Source of the DNA: Edolisoma coerulescens | Taxonomy: Eukaryota > Chordata > Aves > Passeriformes > Campephagidae | Direction of reading: 5' to 3' | NCBI GenBank assembly: GCA_013397115.1 | Contig: VWZW01000472.1 | Location: 238,304 to 302,303 of the forward strand | Length of the DNA: 64,000 nucleotides | Shown: one piece after another, positions 22,807 to 35,109 of the stretch | Layout of the letters: the number at the start of each line of letters is the position of its first letter | Position numbering within the stretch: position 1 is the first letter of the stretch | Translations under genes and position numbers: made by a program | The notes under the pieces: model-generated | What the model was told of the DNA's origin: nothing | Databases searched by the model: none | Seen by the model: the letters and a program-made list of their open reading frames with translations, nothing else

Positions 22807-25786
22807 TGAACTTGAATAACAGAGGAATCTGGGAATTGGTGGCAGGATCCATACCAACAGTACCTAAAAGAAGCATGGCTTTGCTATTTAAAGTGGATAC
22901 ACTTTAAATGAAACAAGCTCTTACTGAAGGATGAGCTTATTCCGGTTTCTTAAAGACCTGTATTTTTGAACCTAAAGTGTGCAGACCTTTACACGTTCTT
23001 CTAGTAAAGACATGGATTGCTAAGTAGCGGTGGGTTTGCTTTCCTAGTTGCTTTCTCTGGTGTGCTTACCCTCAGGTTAGAAACCACTATTCTAAAGGAC
23101 AAATACTGAAAGCTGGGTAAAAACACCAGTTGTGATCAAACCCACCAACTCCCTGTAGAGTTTTAGAGCTAGGTATTGAGACATCCAGTTGTAAGCCCTG
23201 TTTAAATGTCTACTTCACTCGGAGCAGGAGCTTGAAACTCCTTTTCCCGTAATTGAGGCTAAGGTCAAAACCTGACAGCATGTAGAAAGCACAGCTGTTT
23301 GGTCCCAATAATGGAAAGAAGAGAGCTGCACATGAAGAGCTTTCAAACTTTTCCGAGAGTTTAAATATTATCCTGAACTGGCATAAAAGTAGGCCAACAT
23401 TGTCTAGAGCAATTAATTCTTTTAGATTTAACTATGGAACAAGAGATTAAAGCAATTGCTCTTTCTTCTCGCAGTCTAAGTCACATTCTGACTGCAACAG
23501 TCTTGACATTCAGTACCCTTCCCAAAGAACCAGGTAACAGTTGCAGAAGATTTGTGGTGCTCCTTCTGAGGTTTTCATACAAACTTCACGAAATTTAAGT
23601 GAATCATTACATATGACCACCTCGCAAAACTTGAAAACCAGCACATTTTCTCCCCTAGAAGTCAGCTTCACAGTCATAGTATGAGCCTAGCTCCATCTAC
23701 CATGGTCAGCTCTTGCACTTCACAGCAGTAACTTTCATCTAGGGTCTCCTTTATACCAGGAAGCTCCACCAGTAGAGAAGGCAGACAGACCTGTAGCTAT
23801 AACCATGGTTAGGATGTTCCTGCTTGAAGGCAGTCTGCATATTTTTCGCTGATCAGTCTGATACAACTTTGCAACTTAACAAATTATTTCTATTAAGGAC
23901 TGACACAACTGATACAGCTTTATTGACAATATCACTATTCTGATAAACATTAATAAAAATATTCCCAGAAAAATGAGATGTATAGGTATCTTGTTGAAAA
24001 TACAGAAAGCATAGAAGTCTTTATCATGCAAAAACTGAAAATCCTATGAAAGAGAACAAACTCTTCTGGAGTTCTGCAACTGAAAATAAACATATTTTAG
24101 AAGAGCTGCTTGGTGAAAGCAGTAATCTACATATCTGTTTTTAAAAAAACTCAAGCTGAAAAAGAAGGAAAATACTTCGCCTTTCATGGAAACTTTTAAG
24201 ATCACTAATGGAAACACGACCTGAACATTCACAAGAGAAAGGTGCACCATGTCATTTCATCACACATACTGACTGGTGCTCTGCCTAAGCACTACTTAAA
24301 TATATCTTTATTCTGGTCACATAGTTGTCAAAAAAGCATTTTTCTCACCACTCCTTTAACAGAAAATCAGTCAACTAGCTCCCATTTTACTTCCTTGCTG
24401 CAAAATCTCTGCTGATTTTGGAGTTTGCTACTGTGCTCATTGTTTTTAAATTAAAATGATTATGAAGTCCAATGATAATTCAATTTTATTCTGCTGTGCA
24501 ATAAATTTTGGGTTTTTTCCAAACACAAAAAAGGAAACAGAAAGAAATGGACATATACAGGTAGATTAGCTGTAGCTTTAATTTCAGCTACATGAAAATG
24601 GCTGGTACAAAAGTTCAAGAACTGAGGGTCTAAACTTTTGCATGTAAACGCAGAATGGCAAGAATGGTTCTAATTGAACTAAAGCTGCTGAAGGTTTTAT
24701 TTTTAAAAAGCTCATGATGAACTCATTGAAACACTCCCCCTATTCCAGTTTCTGTCTTCTTTTTAACAATTAGTACCATTCTTTGAATTGCAGCAACTTA
24801 CAAATGCTTTATAAACAACCATCTGCCTTATTGTATCTTCTCTGCTTTTCACTGTTTATCAATTTAAAAATGTAAAACACATTTATCAACAATGTAACAA
24901 ACTCCCATCTGGGTTTATGAGATGCTCATCATTTCTTTCAAGAATCATGTTAACAATAATTATAAAACTATCTCTGAACCTTTCGAGAACTGTCATGTTA
25001 CTCTGACGAACCAACCTACTGCCAATTGCTGCCTGCAAACTAGAACAGTTCACTGAAGCACATCTGACATAATCATTCCACTAAAAAGTCTTCACAAACA
25101 CCAGATTTTGAAAGCCGATTTAGCATATGCAAATGAATATACTGCATGTAATGAAGATTCATATTTAAATTTCCGTAGGTACTGTTAAGTAGTCCTGAAT
25201 CCTAATTGTCCATTTACTTCACTCAGAAAAAAGAAATGTTGAAAATAAACAGATTGTTAAAAGCTGAAATCTTTATAAAATTATGAAGACTGTATACATA
25301 TATTATTTAATTTTTGTCTGCTGCCTCCGCTATCTTTGTCCATTATCAAAAACATTGATTCAAAAATGGGAAAAGTAAAAGGACTGGAACTTTCTAGAAA
25401 TGTATTACAGCTTAGGAACTACTATTAGAGAGAAATTCAGTACCATGCCCCAATTTTAGTTGCTTTACCTAATTTGTCTGAAGTCTTCTTTGCCATTTTT
25501 CTATTTCACACTTACCTAGCAAAAACTGAAAATAATCAAACCAGTATGAAAAAAACCCTATAACAAATAGGGCATGGATTCCTAAAGAACTGCATTTACA
25601 ATTGCCCTTGCTGTCCATAAAGTGATAAGGCTCGTTTAGGCTCTCCCCTCAAGTGGTACACTCAAGATTCTCTATTCCACATAGATACTTCTCTGTGTGA
25701 TAAGAAATGAGATCACACCTTCACATATTTTAAAGATCTTGGCTAATCTTTCTCTTCTGTCTACCTTTATATTTTTGTCCAAATAC

Positions 25787-25874
25787 TGCAACTCTAAATG
25801 TTTTTGGTGACACTGACTCCACTGTAAAATTTTGTTAAAGCAAAAAACGTTCTGCAATATTCATTAGTAGATGG
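25787..25874. repeat. 88-bp direct repeat, copy outside the 5' LTR
   Basis: This stretch (TGCAACTCTAAATG...TTCATTAGTAGATGG) recurs at 29315-29407 with few mismatches and a small indel. It abuts the left side of the 5' LTR; the second copy abuts the left side of the 3' LTR. It may be a remnant of proviral 3' internal sequence or a duplicated flank. Confidence 0.88.
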
Positions 25875-25875
25875 G

Positions 25876-26311
25876 TGTCCTGGTCTGGCCAGGACAGAAT
25901 TAATTTTTGCAGTAGCAAGGAGGGGGCATGGCTGGGACCTGGAGGTTATTCTATCCCACCTCACATCATTGCTAGGCCAGTGGGATGGGACTCTCCTTCA
26001 GGGAGAAGGAGTCTCTTCTGGTTGGGGTAGCATGGCTGCTGTGGGGTCAGGTCAGGCTCCACAGTGAGCATTTTGCATGTAAATCACTCTTTCTCTTTTG
26101 TATACTTTTGTTATTAATACTGCTGTTGTTATCACATATTCAAAACCAAAAAACAACCCTGGTTTTTTTTAGTATGTCACTACTCCAGTTTTTTAGTAAA
26201 CTGTTATATTTTTTCACTTTTATCTACTCATATTCATTTCTCCTTATTGGTTAAACTAAGGGAGGTAAATAATTTTAGAGTGTCCCTCTTAAATTATCTA
26301 AAACCAACACA
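25876..26311 (+). mobile_element. 5' LTR of a decayed ERVL-like provirus
   Basis: It starts TGTCCTGGTCTGGCCAGGAC and ends AAAACCAACACA, about 436 bp. It is alignable by eye with 29408-29822 over GAGGTTATTCTAT and GTAAATCACTCT. The two copies differ at many positions, so the insertion is old. The open frame at 25985-26254 is an accident of LTR sequence. Confidence 0.85.
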
Positions 26312-29300
26312 ATAATGATAACTAAACTAGCTATTTACCTGCTTTCCATTACAACAAAAATGTTCTAAAACAGAACCTACTTATATATATTTACAAACAC
26401 CAGTGACTCAGCGTATTTCGCTCAAAATCTGTTCCAAAGGGTGTATTAGCAAGAACTGGGATTACCCTCACCTTCAGGGGCGGGTTGTAACAGAGGGTAT
26501 TTCAAGGACTCCAAAAGGCCATCGGTGAGCTTTTTCGAGAGCTGCTGTGGAGATACAGAAAATTAGGCAGATGAATATCTTGCCTGGTCTCTCAGAGGAC
26601 TGTTCTGCTGTGGGACTGCTGAAGGTCAAAGAAGAACAGGTACCAAGTCACACTATCACAGCAGTGCACCATTGACAACACCACGCCAGCCAGGACTCCG
26701 TGACCCCATCCATGAGATGATTCCTGAACTGGAGAGCCAGGGAGTGGCCAGCAAGACTCACTCACTGGTTAACAGTCTTGTATGGCCAGTGTGTAAGTCC
26801 AGTGGAGAGTGGAGACTGACAGTGGACTATCGTGGCCTGAAGGAAGTCACACCGCCACTGTGCACTGCTGCGCTGGACATGCTGGAACTTCAGTGTGAAT
26901 GGGAGTCCAGGGCAGCAAAGTGGTGCCACCACTGACATTGCTAATGTGTTCTTCTCCATGTCTTTAGCCATGAGTGCAGGCCACAGTTTGCTGTCACCTG
27001 GAGGGGCACTAAGTACACCTGGAGCTGACTCCAAGAGGTGGAAACCAAGGCCCACTACTTGTCTTGGACTGATCCAGACTGCACTGGAAAAGGGTGAGGC
27101 TCCAGAACACTTATTTTGATGACATCATCGTATGTGGGAATACAGCAGAGAAAGTTTGTGGAAAAGGGGAGAACGTAATCCAAATCCTCCTGAAGGCTGC
27201 TTTTGCCATAAAGCAAAGTAAGCTCAAGGGACCTACCCAGGAAATTCCTTTTTTAGGATTAAGATGGCAAGATGGACATCATTGGATTCCAATGGATGTG
27301 GTCAACCACGTAGCAGCTATGTCCCTGCCAACCAGCAAGAAGGAAAAACAAGCTTTCTTGGATGCTGTGGGGTTTTGATGGATGTGTATTCCAGATTACA
27401 GTCAGATTGTGAGTGGTCTCTATCATGTGACCTGGAAGAAGAATGATTTTAAGTGAATGACAAGCTTTTGAACAAATCAAACAGGAGATTGTTGATGCAG
27501 TAGCCCTGCGGCCAATCAGGACAGCAAAGACGTGAAAAATGTGCTGTCTGCTGGAGATGCCGAGAATGATCCTTCCTGGAGTCTCTGGAAGAGTACCTGA
27601 GGAGATTAGAGCATGAATCCTGGGGTTCTAGAGTCAGGGATACAAAGGATCTGAGGCCCACTATATCACAACTGAAAAAGATCCCGGCAGCTTATGAAGG
27701 GGTTTGAGCTGTTTCAGAAGTGATGGGCACCAAAGCACAGCTCCTCCTGGCATCCTGACTGCCAGTGGTGGGCTGGATGTTCAAAGGAAAAGTCCCTTCC
27801 ACACATCATGCCAGTGATGCTATGTGGAGTAACTGGATAACTCTGGTCATACAGAAAGCTTGAACAGGAAACGCCAGCTGCCCAGGGATCTTGGAAGTCA
27901 TCATGAATCGGCCCAAATGCAAAAAATGTTGACTATCATCAGAAGAGGAGAGGGAGGTTACACATGCTGACGAGGTCCTATCATATAATCAATCAGCTAC
28001 CAGAAAACGATCTCTTCACTGATGGATCCTGCTGCATGGTTGGGCTACGCTGAAAACAGAAAGCAGCTGTACAGAGTTCTACACGGTGAGTCACAGAGTT
28101 ATGGAGGGACAAGGGACATCAAGTCAGGTTGCAGAACTGAAAGCCATCCAGCTGGCTTTAGATATCACTGAATGAGAGAAGTGGACAGTGCTCTACCTCT
28201 ACACTGACTCATGGATGGTAGCAAATGCTCTGTGTGGGTGGCTGGACAGATGGAAAAGGCCAACTGGCAGCACAGAAGTAAACCCATCTGGGCTGATGAA
28301 TTGTGGCAAGACCCAGGTAGAGAAGCTGTCTGTAAAAGCACGTCATGTAGATGCACACGCACCTGTGAGCTGGGCTACTGAAGAGCATCACAACAATGGA
28401 CAGGTGCATCAGGCTGCCAAGATCAAAGTGTCTCGGGTGGATCTGGACTGACAGCATAAGGGTGAATTATTTCTGGCTGGTGGGCCCATGATGCCCCAAG
28501 TCATCAGGGAAGAGATGCAACATACAGATGGGCTCGTGATTGACTTAACCATGGGGTGGATTTAACGATGGACACTATGTCCCAGCTTATCCATAACTGT
28601 GAAACATGCTCTGTAATCAAACAGGCCAAGCAGGTAAAACCCCTGTGGTATGGTGGATGATGGTCAAAATATAAATGTGGGGATGTTTGGCAGGTAGATT
28701 ACATCACACTCCTGCAAACCCACCAAGGCAGGGGCTCCACGCTGACAATGGTGTAAAGAACCACTGGATGGCTGGAGATGCACCCTGCGCCTCACACCAC
28801 TGCCTGGAACACCACCTTGGGCCTTGAAAAGCAAGTCCTGTGGGGACATGGCACCCCAGAAAGAACTGAGTTGTACAACGGGACTCATTTCAAAAACAGC
28901 CTCATAGACCCCTGGGCCAGAGAGCACAGAATTGAGTGGGTATCATATTCCCTGTCATGCACCAGCCTCTGGGAAAATTGAACAATATAATGGACTGTTA
29001 AAACCACACTGAGAGCAACAGGTGGTGGGAACTTCAAATACTGGGATCTACGTTTATTTAAACACTACCTGGTTAGTTAACACTAGAGGCACCACCAGCC
29101 TAGGTGGCCCTGCCAATCAAAACCTCCACATACCACAGAGGGGACAGAGTTACCATGGTGCATATGAGGAATCTGTTAGGGATGACAGTTTGGATTAGTC
29201 CTGCCTCCAACAAAGGCAAACCCAGCCGTGGGATTATTTTTGTTTAAGGACCTGAGTGCACTTTGTGGGTAATGCAGACGGATGGGGAAACATGATGTGT

Positions 29301-29407
29301 ACCTCAAGGAGCGGTGCAATTCTAAATTTCTTTGTTTTGGTGAAACTGACTCCACTGTAAAATTTTGCTAAAGCAAAAAACCTTCTGCAATGTTCATTAG
29401 TAGATGG
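26312..29407 (+). pseudogene. Decayed internal region of an endogenous retrovirus (pol remnants)
   Basis: This is an old + strand provirus body with no intact gene. Pol remnants appear in order across shifting frames. A reverse-transcriptase strand (VDYRGLKE) lies near 26823-26846, the YFDD catalytic box at 27112-27123, an RNase H segment (LYTDSWMVANAL) near 28191-28226, and integrase-like zinc-binding and core pieces (DVWQVDY, near 28684-28704) up to about 29190. Stops and frameshifts interrupt all of them. I saw no recognisable gag or env; absence of env fits the ERVL class. The element lies in the interval between the two genes' last recognised exons. It cannot encode working proteins. Confidence 0.85.
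29315..29407. repeat. Direct repeat, copy inside the 3' LTR
   Basis: This is the second copy of the segment at 25787-25874, placed directly before the 3' LTR. Shared blocks include GACTCCACTGTAAAATTTTG and TTCATTAGTAGATGG. Confidence 0.88.
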
Positions 29408-29822
29408 ATTCCTGATTCCAGCCAGGACAGGGTTCATTTTTGCAGCAGCCAGAGTGGGGGCATTGCTAGGACCCAGAGGTTATTCTATACTGCCTTAGCA
29501 TTTTCCACAAACAGGGAAGTGCTCACTTCTGGAGTGAGGGAGCCTGGCTGCATGGGTCAGACCTCTGCAGTGTAAATCACTCTCTTGCTTTTGTACACTC
29601 TTGCTATTAATATTGTTGCTGGTTTTGTTAGTTTTCTTATCTCATTGCTATTTCCAGTAAATTCTCTTATCTTAACCCATGATCTTTACTTTTTTCACCT
29701 GCAATTCTCCTCTCCATCCCATCACAGGGGAAGGAGAAGGAGGGGGAAGGAAAGAAGCAACACACAGTTTGGAGTACCTCAGTGGGAGCACTGAACTGCA
29801 GAGTACCACTCCTAAGCCACCA
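29408..29822 (+). mobile_element. 3' LTR of the ERVL-like provirus
   Basis: This copy lacks the clean TGTCC start (ATTCCTGATTCCAGCCAGGA instead) and ends near CTAAGCCACCA. It keeps GCAGTGTAAATCACTCTCTT and a T-rich 3' part. The termini are degraded, so the boundaries are good to about 10 bp. Confidence 0.8.
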
Positions 29823-32800
29823 AAATGGGGCATAACTTACAGAGAAATAGCACTATCAAACGAGACCACACAAAACAGAAACTATCCACTTTCAAAAATA
29901 AGGATGGGGGAGATATTTGAATTAGATGCTTTCACTCTCCCTCTGAAACAGGAGTTATAAAGAGTTTCATTGAGCCCTTCTGCTACCTCCATGGAAGTTC
30001 ACCCTTATTTGACTGTAATACAAGACACTGAAAAAATTCAATTCACACATGCTCCACAGACACCTGTTAAGTATTTGGCATCTCATCTCTGAACAGAACA
30101 ACCTCTTCAATAGCCCAAGCCAAGCAGGCATCCCAAAAAGGCAAATGTTCATGAATCCAGCAATATGTTACATCACTATAAATTTATTTTGTTGACTGAG
30201 TAAGAAGAATTTTTCCAGTCACTAAATAACCAACAGCAAATACATTATAAGAAGTCAGGGTACACAAACAATTTTGCTTGATGCATGGTGTGCAGCATGT
30301 ACTTTATTATATTAAAGCATTGCTAGCCAGAGAAAATCTGCAATCATCAGTGATAAACTGCAAAGAAACTGAAACTAAGAGTGCAAGGATTTCTACTAAT
30401 CATCTGCACATTTTATTTGAAACTTGATCCTGCAGCCCTTATTCACGAGATCAGACCTATTGAGTTTATTCACATGAGCTTTGGCTGCAAGATTGGACCT
30501 TAAGTACTATCAGGTGCACGTGCAGCCTATCATCAGATTTTGGGTTATTCATGCAAGAAGCTACCCTTTCAAATGCAGACTACTTAATGCTTCCTTCTTC
30601 ATCAACTTACATGTCCTCTTCTGCTGCTCTATGCTTTCATTTGTGCTATGTAAATAGCCTCTCAGTCATCAAAACAAATAATAATCTTTGCAACCAAGGA
30701 GGAAATTAGTAGCAGGTGAATGCTTATTTTTTAAATCATGTTGAGACCAAGCTGTTCTTTAACTTAAACGAGATCTGAAAAAAAAAATCCCATTTTAATA
30801 CTTAGCCATCTTAATTATGGGTTGTCAAGGTCATAATTCTACACACTTATCCCACTCACACCACTCAAATATTAACCTTGATGGCAAATCTACCCTATGA
30901 TGAGCTCGACCTAACACTGTAAACATACTTTAAAGCAGTTTATTTAGTGGAACAAGACTTCTCTGATGACATAAAATTAACTGTATCTTATCATACATGA
31001 AACATACAAGGAACTTCTGATTTAATTGTTCTATTTCTTTGCTTTACATATCTGTCCTACAGAAATACAAAATATTGTACTGTGGTAATTACAAAAAAAC
31101 CACCACAATTCTTTTGCTACCTGCTTACAGACTTCTGCAGGTAAGGTAGGCTGCAATTACAAGACATGGCATAAACTTGAATAGGGTCACAGGAGAGACA
31201 TTTATGTCATGGTCCACATTATAATCTACATATTTACAAATCCTTGTTGAATTTTTTAAGACATTGGTAGACAAGTAAACTGTCAGTACAGGTAAAAGTC
31301 TCATCATTAGTGATGGCACTCTCAAAAATATTCATGCCAGTGTTCAACGGCCTCCAAGTAATCAACAAATTATAACTCCATTTAGGCTGTAAGAGACATG
31401 CAAAGTGACAGACAACATCTGCCTTCTGATGCTAGGCATATTCTGGGTACTACATGACTGTGGAAGGAGAAAGTCAACAATATACATTGTTTCTCATGCA
31501 AAAACTCATTATCAACACAACGTATGTGACTGGCAAAACCAATGGTAAAGTCCCAGCGACAGATATTAGTAGTATTTTCCTTGTAATTCCAACTAATTTC
31601 AATGTAATGATAAGGCAGGGGCTGAAGCTGACTGTTGGCAATTTCAGTAGTCATAATATCATCTGCAAGTACAGTACAAATAATAAGCACACACATCTAT
31701 TTAAAATGCAAGGAGACACATATCATGTGAGCCTAATCTAGAGTTTAACCTTGAATCCAAATCTCTGTAACTCAATGCTAGACAAAAAATTTGACCTTGA
31801 ACCGGAATGGTATGTCTGCAACAACTAAATCGTTGTCACAAAATTTTTCTCAATTGTACTTCAAACTTACCACATGGACTATTCGTCAGTTCGAAGCAGC
31901 TGCAACGCTATGTTCTATACACTTCTGTTGCCATTTTAAGTTTTAAAGAGCAAATGGAGAGGCTCTCTACAAAATTCAATGCCACAACAGCAATGACTGA
32001 ACCAGAATCACAAAATTATGAACAGTTCACTAAACTGTCTATTAACAACAAATATCAAAGGGCTGAAGAAAAAATTGTGTGCTTGAAATAACTGATCAGT
32101 GAATGAAGAATAAAGAGATGTAAGGAGTGCAGACGTTGACAAATGATTTTAATTTTTGAAGAATCAATTTCCATACAATCAGAAAAATGGTAGAACATCA
32201 CAGATAGTGTATTCATTACTTTTATCAGAAAAAAAATCATGGATAACCAAATTGAAATTTATTAGTGTTCCAGGAAAGAGAGAATGATGCTGGTACCGTA
32301 AGGCCAGGGAGTATACTCACTTCTTAAAATCAGTAAAACACATTAAAAGCAGCCCACAACATACATATATGTACAGTAAAAAAAGTTGTCTTGTGCAGGA
32401 TGTATATGTCCTTTAAAAATTACAAAACCAGCGTGCAATGACTGAGCTAACAGCGGAAGCACTGAATATATAAACCACTTTTGTTCAGGGATACAAATCT
32501 AGCTACTTCATCATCTCACTGTATGACCAGCTACATAACTGAACCATAAATGCACATTAAAGAACTCTTACAACCAAAGGATGATGTTTCAAAGCAAAGG
32601 CCTAAGGCCAGATTTTACGACATCACTTTACAAACCATTTGAGCTACTGCTCCTTCAGCTCTCACAGTTTGCTAAACACATCTTCACCTTAGACTACAAA
32701 ACAACTAATCAGAGGGTGATACACCACTCCTGTACTATTCAACATTTGCATCAGTGACCCGCTAATTTATGACATAAAATGAGATTTTAGGTATGTGAAA

Positions 32801-33714
32801 AAATGCCAAGGATCAGCATCCCCTGTGTTCCCAAATAACTATGCCAAAACCAGACAATGGAACATTTATAAATTTGTGGCTTGTTGGAACAACTTTGTAG
32901 TACCGAGCACCTAGCAGAAATAGACTGAAACACAGATGAGATTTTTCTCCAAAAATACAAAACAGACAACTTAGGACAGTTCTCTCTGTCAGATACCTGA
33001 CCTTAAGCCTTCCTTGCCTCTTATCTACCAATATAAACAAAGTGGATTTTCAAAGATCATTTAAACTTGAACATGGAAAATGACTATAACGAAGGCAAAA
33101 TGCACAACACAGATCACAGATGTAAGATCCCCACTCCCAGAACACATACACCTCCTAGTTAACAAAAAATCACAAGAAGTTGCTCATACTACTGTGGGTT
33201 TGCACACTTTTCAGATGCACAGAATGTGAAATTTGCCATGTATTTCCAAACATGTACAGGAAGGTGTGGTGGCACAGGAACCCGCATGGAGACATACTGA
33301 TCCTTAAGAGTCGTGTCTTGTCCAACTCACTTATTTGGAAAACAGGAATATTTGAACAATGTAGACACACACAAACCTCTGTACACACAGGCCATGCAAC
33401 AGTGTTTCCTCTCAGAAGAAATGTGGATCAAGTAACCTGGACAACGTAGACACAGCAACATCTTATGTCTACACGTAGCACAATCCCTTTTTTTAGAAAA
33501 ATACACGAAGTGAAAAGATGTGAGAACCACCTGCAGTAGCCCCACCCACTGTCTGCTCCCTGCCACAGTTCTTGCAGGAATGAGAAGGAGGAGGTAAAAA
33601 GCAAGCTTCATCAATCCCTGGTAACAAAGCTCTGGCGGGACAAACAGCTGGGCACTCCAGCACATTCAGCAGGGAGCCCAGGCTGACACACAAATGAAAC
33701 AGTGGTTGAGCAAG

Positions 33715-34145
33715 CAAGCACAGAGCAGCCCCAGAGGGCTGGAGCACCTCTCCTATGGAGACAGGCTGAGAGAGTTTGGGTTGTTCAACCTGGAGAAGGC
33801 TCCAGGGAGACATTACAGCACCTTCCAGTAAAAGGGCTGTGAGAGAGCTGGAGAGGGACTATTGACAACATGGAGCAACAGGACAAAGGGCAACAGCTTC
33901 AAACCTAGCAAAGGGAGTAGGTTTGTATTACATGTTAGGAAGAAATTCTTGATTGTGAGGGTGATAAGACACCGGAAGACTTTGCCCACAGACGCTGGGG
34001 ATGCCCCATCCCTGTCAGCCTTCAAGGTCAGGGCTTCAAGTAACCTCATGTAGTAGAAGGACCCCCTGCCCATGGCAGAGGGTTGGAACTAGGTGACCTT
34101 TAAGGTTCCTTCCAACCCAAAACTCTTCTAGGATTCTATGGATAA
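33715..34145 (+). mobile_element. CR1 LINE 3' fragment
   Basis: On the + strand it starts near CACAGAGCAGCCCCAGAGG, runs through GGCTGGAGCACCTCTCCTAT and AGGAAGAAATTCTTGATTGT, and ends CTAGGATTCTATGGAT. This is a typical 5'-truncated CR1, moderately young by its fit to the usual 3' UTR. The minus-strand open frame at 33813-34073 is a shadow of it. Confidence 0.9.
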
Positions 34146-34149
34146 GGCA

Positions 34150-34391
34150 CCTGTCTTCCCAAGGCACCATTATGCACGAACAAGCCCGGCTTTCCTGCAG
34201 ATGGCTACACATCTGCCTGCTGATGTAAAGAAATGAATTGATTTCTTACTGGGTGCACAGTTTCTGTGCATGGCTTTTACTTTACCTATTAAAACTGTAA
34301 CTCAGCCTGGGAATTTTTCACTTTTACCCTTCTGATTATCTCCCTGTCCCACAGTGAGGAGTGAGGGGTAGCTGCGGGGGGCTGAACCACC
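34150..34391 (+). mobile_element. 3' part of an ERVL-type LTR
   Basis: It includes CTTTCCTGCAGATGGCTACA, TTTTACTTTACCTATTAAAA and 'TTTTTCACTTTTACCCTTCT', the 3' half of the same LTR type as 45602-46155. Its 5' half is missing and a CR1 3' end abuts it on the left. Confidence 0.75.
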
Positions 34392-34825
34392 TAGGAAGTA
34401 CCAGTAGCATCCAAATATGTAATACATCAACAAATATTTAATCAATTCATCTTCAGATTTCTAATTTATCTAGCGGTTCCTGGTATTTCCTGGTAACATG
34501 AGAAAATCAACCAATGCATTTATTTTCAGCTAAAAAGTAAAATGGCACAGCTTTGTAATCCATGAAGTGACTAAGCCTAAAGAAAATACTGCACTGTATA
34601 ATATTCTGACTTATACAGGTAGATGATATTCTATTTTGAAGATATACTAAAGTCAAATACTAGTCTACATCATACCCTGAGCGATATAGCAAACAATAGA
34701 AATTACTGTTAGAGCATTAATATGCAATAAATTCTGAAATACCTTCTATTAAATGACTGAAACCTCACTAAAACTTTATTAACCTATGTGAAAGTATCAC
34801 TTTTACAGGGAAACAAAACCCACAG

Positions 34826-35000
34826 CACATGAACACACACATATCTATACATATATATATACACAGACATGCACATATATATACAAATACATATATATGT
34901 ACACATACACATATCTACACACACATACATGTGTACATATATTTATACACGTATATACATATATATATGTACACACACTATATATACCCACACACACAAA
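34826..35000. repeat. AC/AT-rich microsatellite beside a FAM172A splice site
   Basis: This is an impure (CA)n/(TA)n array of about 175 bp: ACACACACATATCTATACAT, later TATATATATGTACACACAC. It ends about 8 bp from the 5' splice site of the FAM172A exon at 35009-35109. The open frame at 34829-35101 reading through it is not a gene. Confidence 0.95.
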
Positions 35001-35008
35001 TTATGTAC

Positions 35009-35109
35009 CTCTCCAAGAGCTTCATAGCGCTTTTGGTTCCATCTATGCAAATCTTCGCGATAATTAAAAACAAATGGCTCCCCAGTTTTAATGTGTCTTA
35101 ATTGTCCTT
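35009..35109 (-). CDS. FAM172A: FAM172A exon: third coding exon in window
   Basis: This 101-nt exon follows TTTTACAG (read on -) and ends GGAGAG|GTACAT. It completes the Lys codon started by the previous exon and encodes GQLRHIKTGEPFVFNYRED and LHRWNQKRYEALGE, phase 0 at the end. It is near-identical to the mammalian protein in this stretch. The downstream intron becomes a TG/TA repeat within ten bases of the donor. Confidence 0.95.

Larger units (their letters stand above)
18171..35008. other. Interval between the last ADGRV1 exon and the last FAM172A exon
   Basis: This 16.8-kb stretch must be the 3'-ward intron of both genes if both are real as drawn. It holds CR1 at 18383-20850, CR1 at 22087-22806, a decayed ERV at 25876-29822, CR1 at 33715-34145, an LTR piece at 34150-34391 and a microsatellite at 34826-35000. 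The stretches 20851-22086, 22807-25786, 29823-33714 and 34392-34825 are AT-rich and show no gene I recognise. I looked for ADGRV1 transmembrane exons on + and later FAM172A exons on - and recognised none; this was a reading by eye, not an alignment. Confidence 0.6.

Noticed and set aside
26672..28451. Possible intact retroviral pol gene
   Set aside because: The RT, RNase H and integrase remnants lie in different frames with stops between them; the provirus is dead.
34829..35101. 90-codon frame rich in Tyr/Ile/His
   Set aside because: It is translation of the AC/AT microsatellite and, in antisense, of the FAM172A exon.
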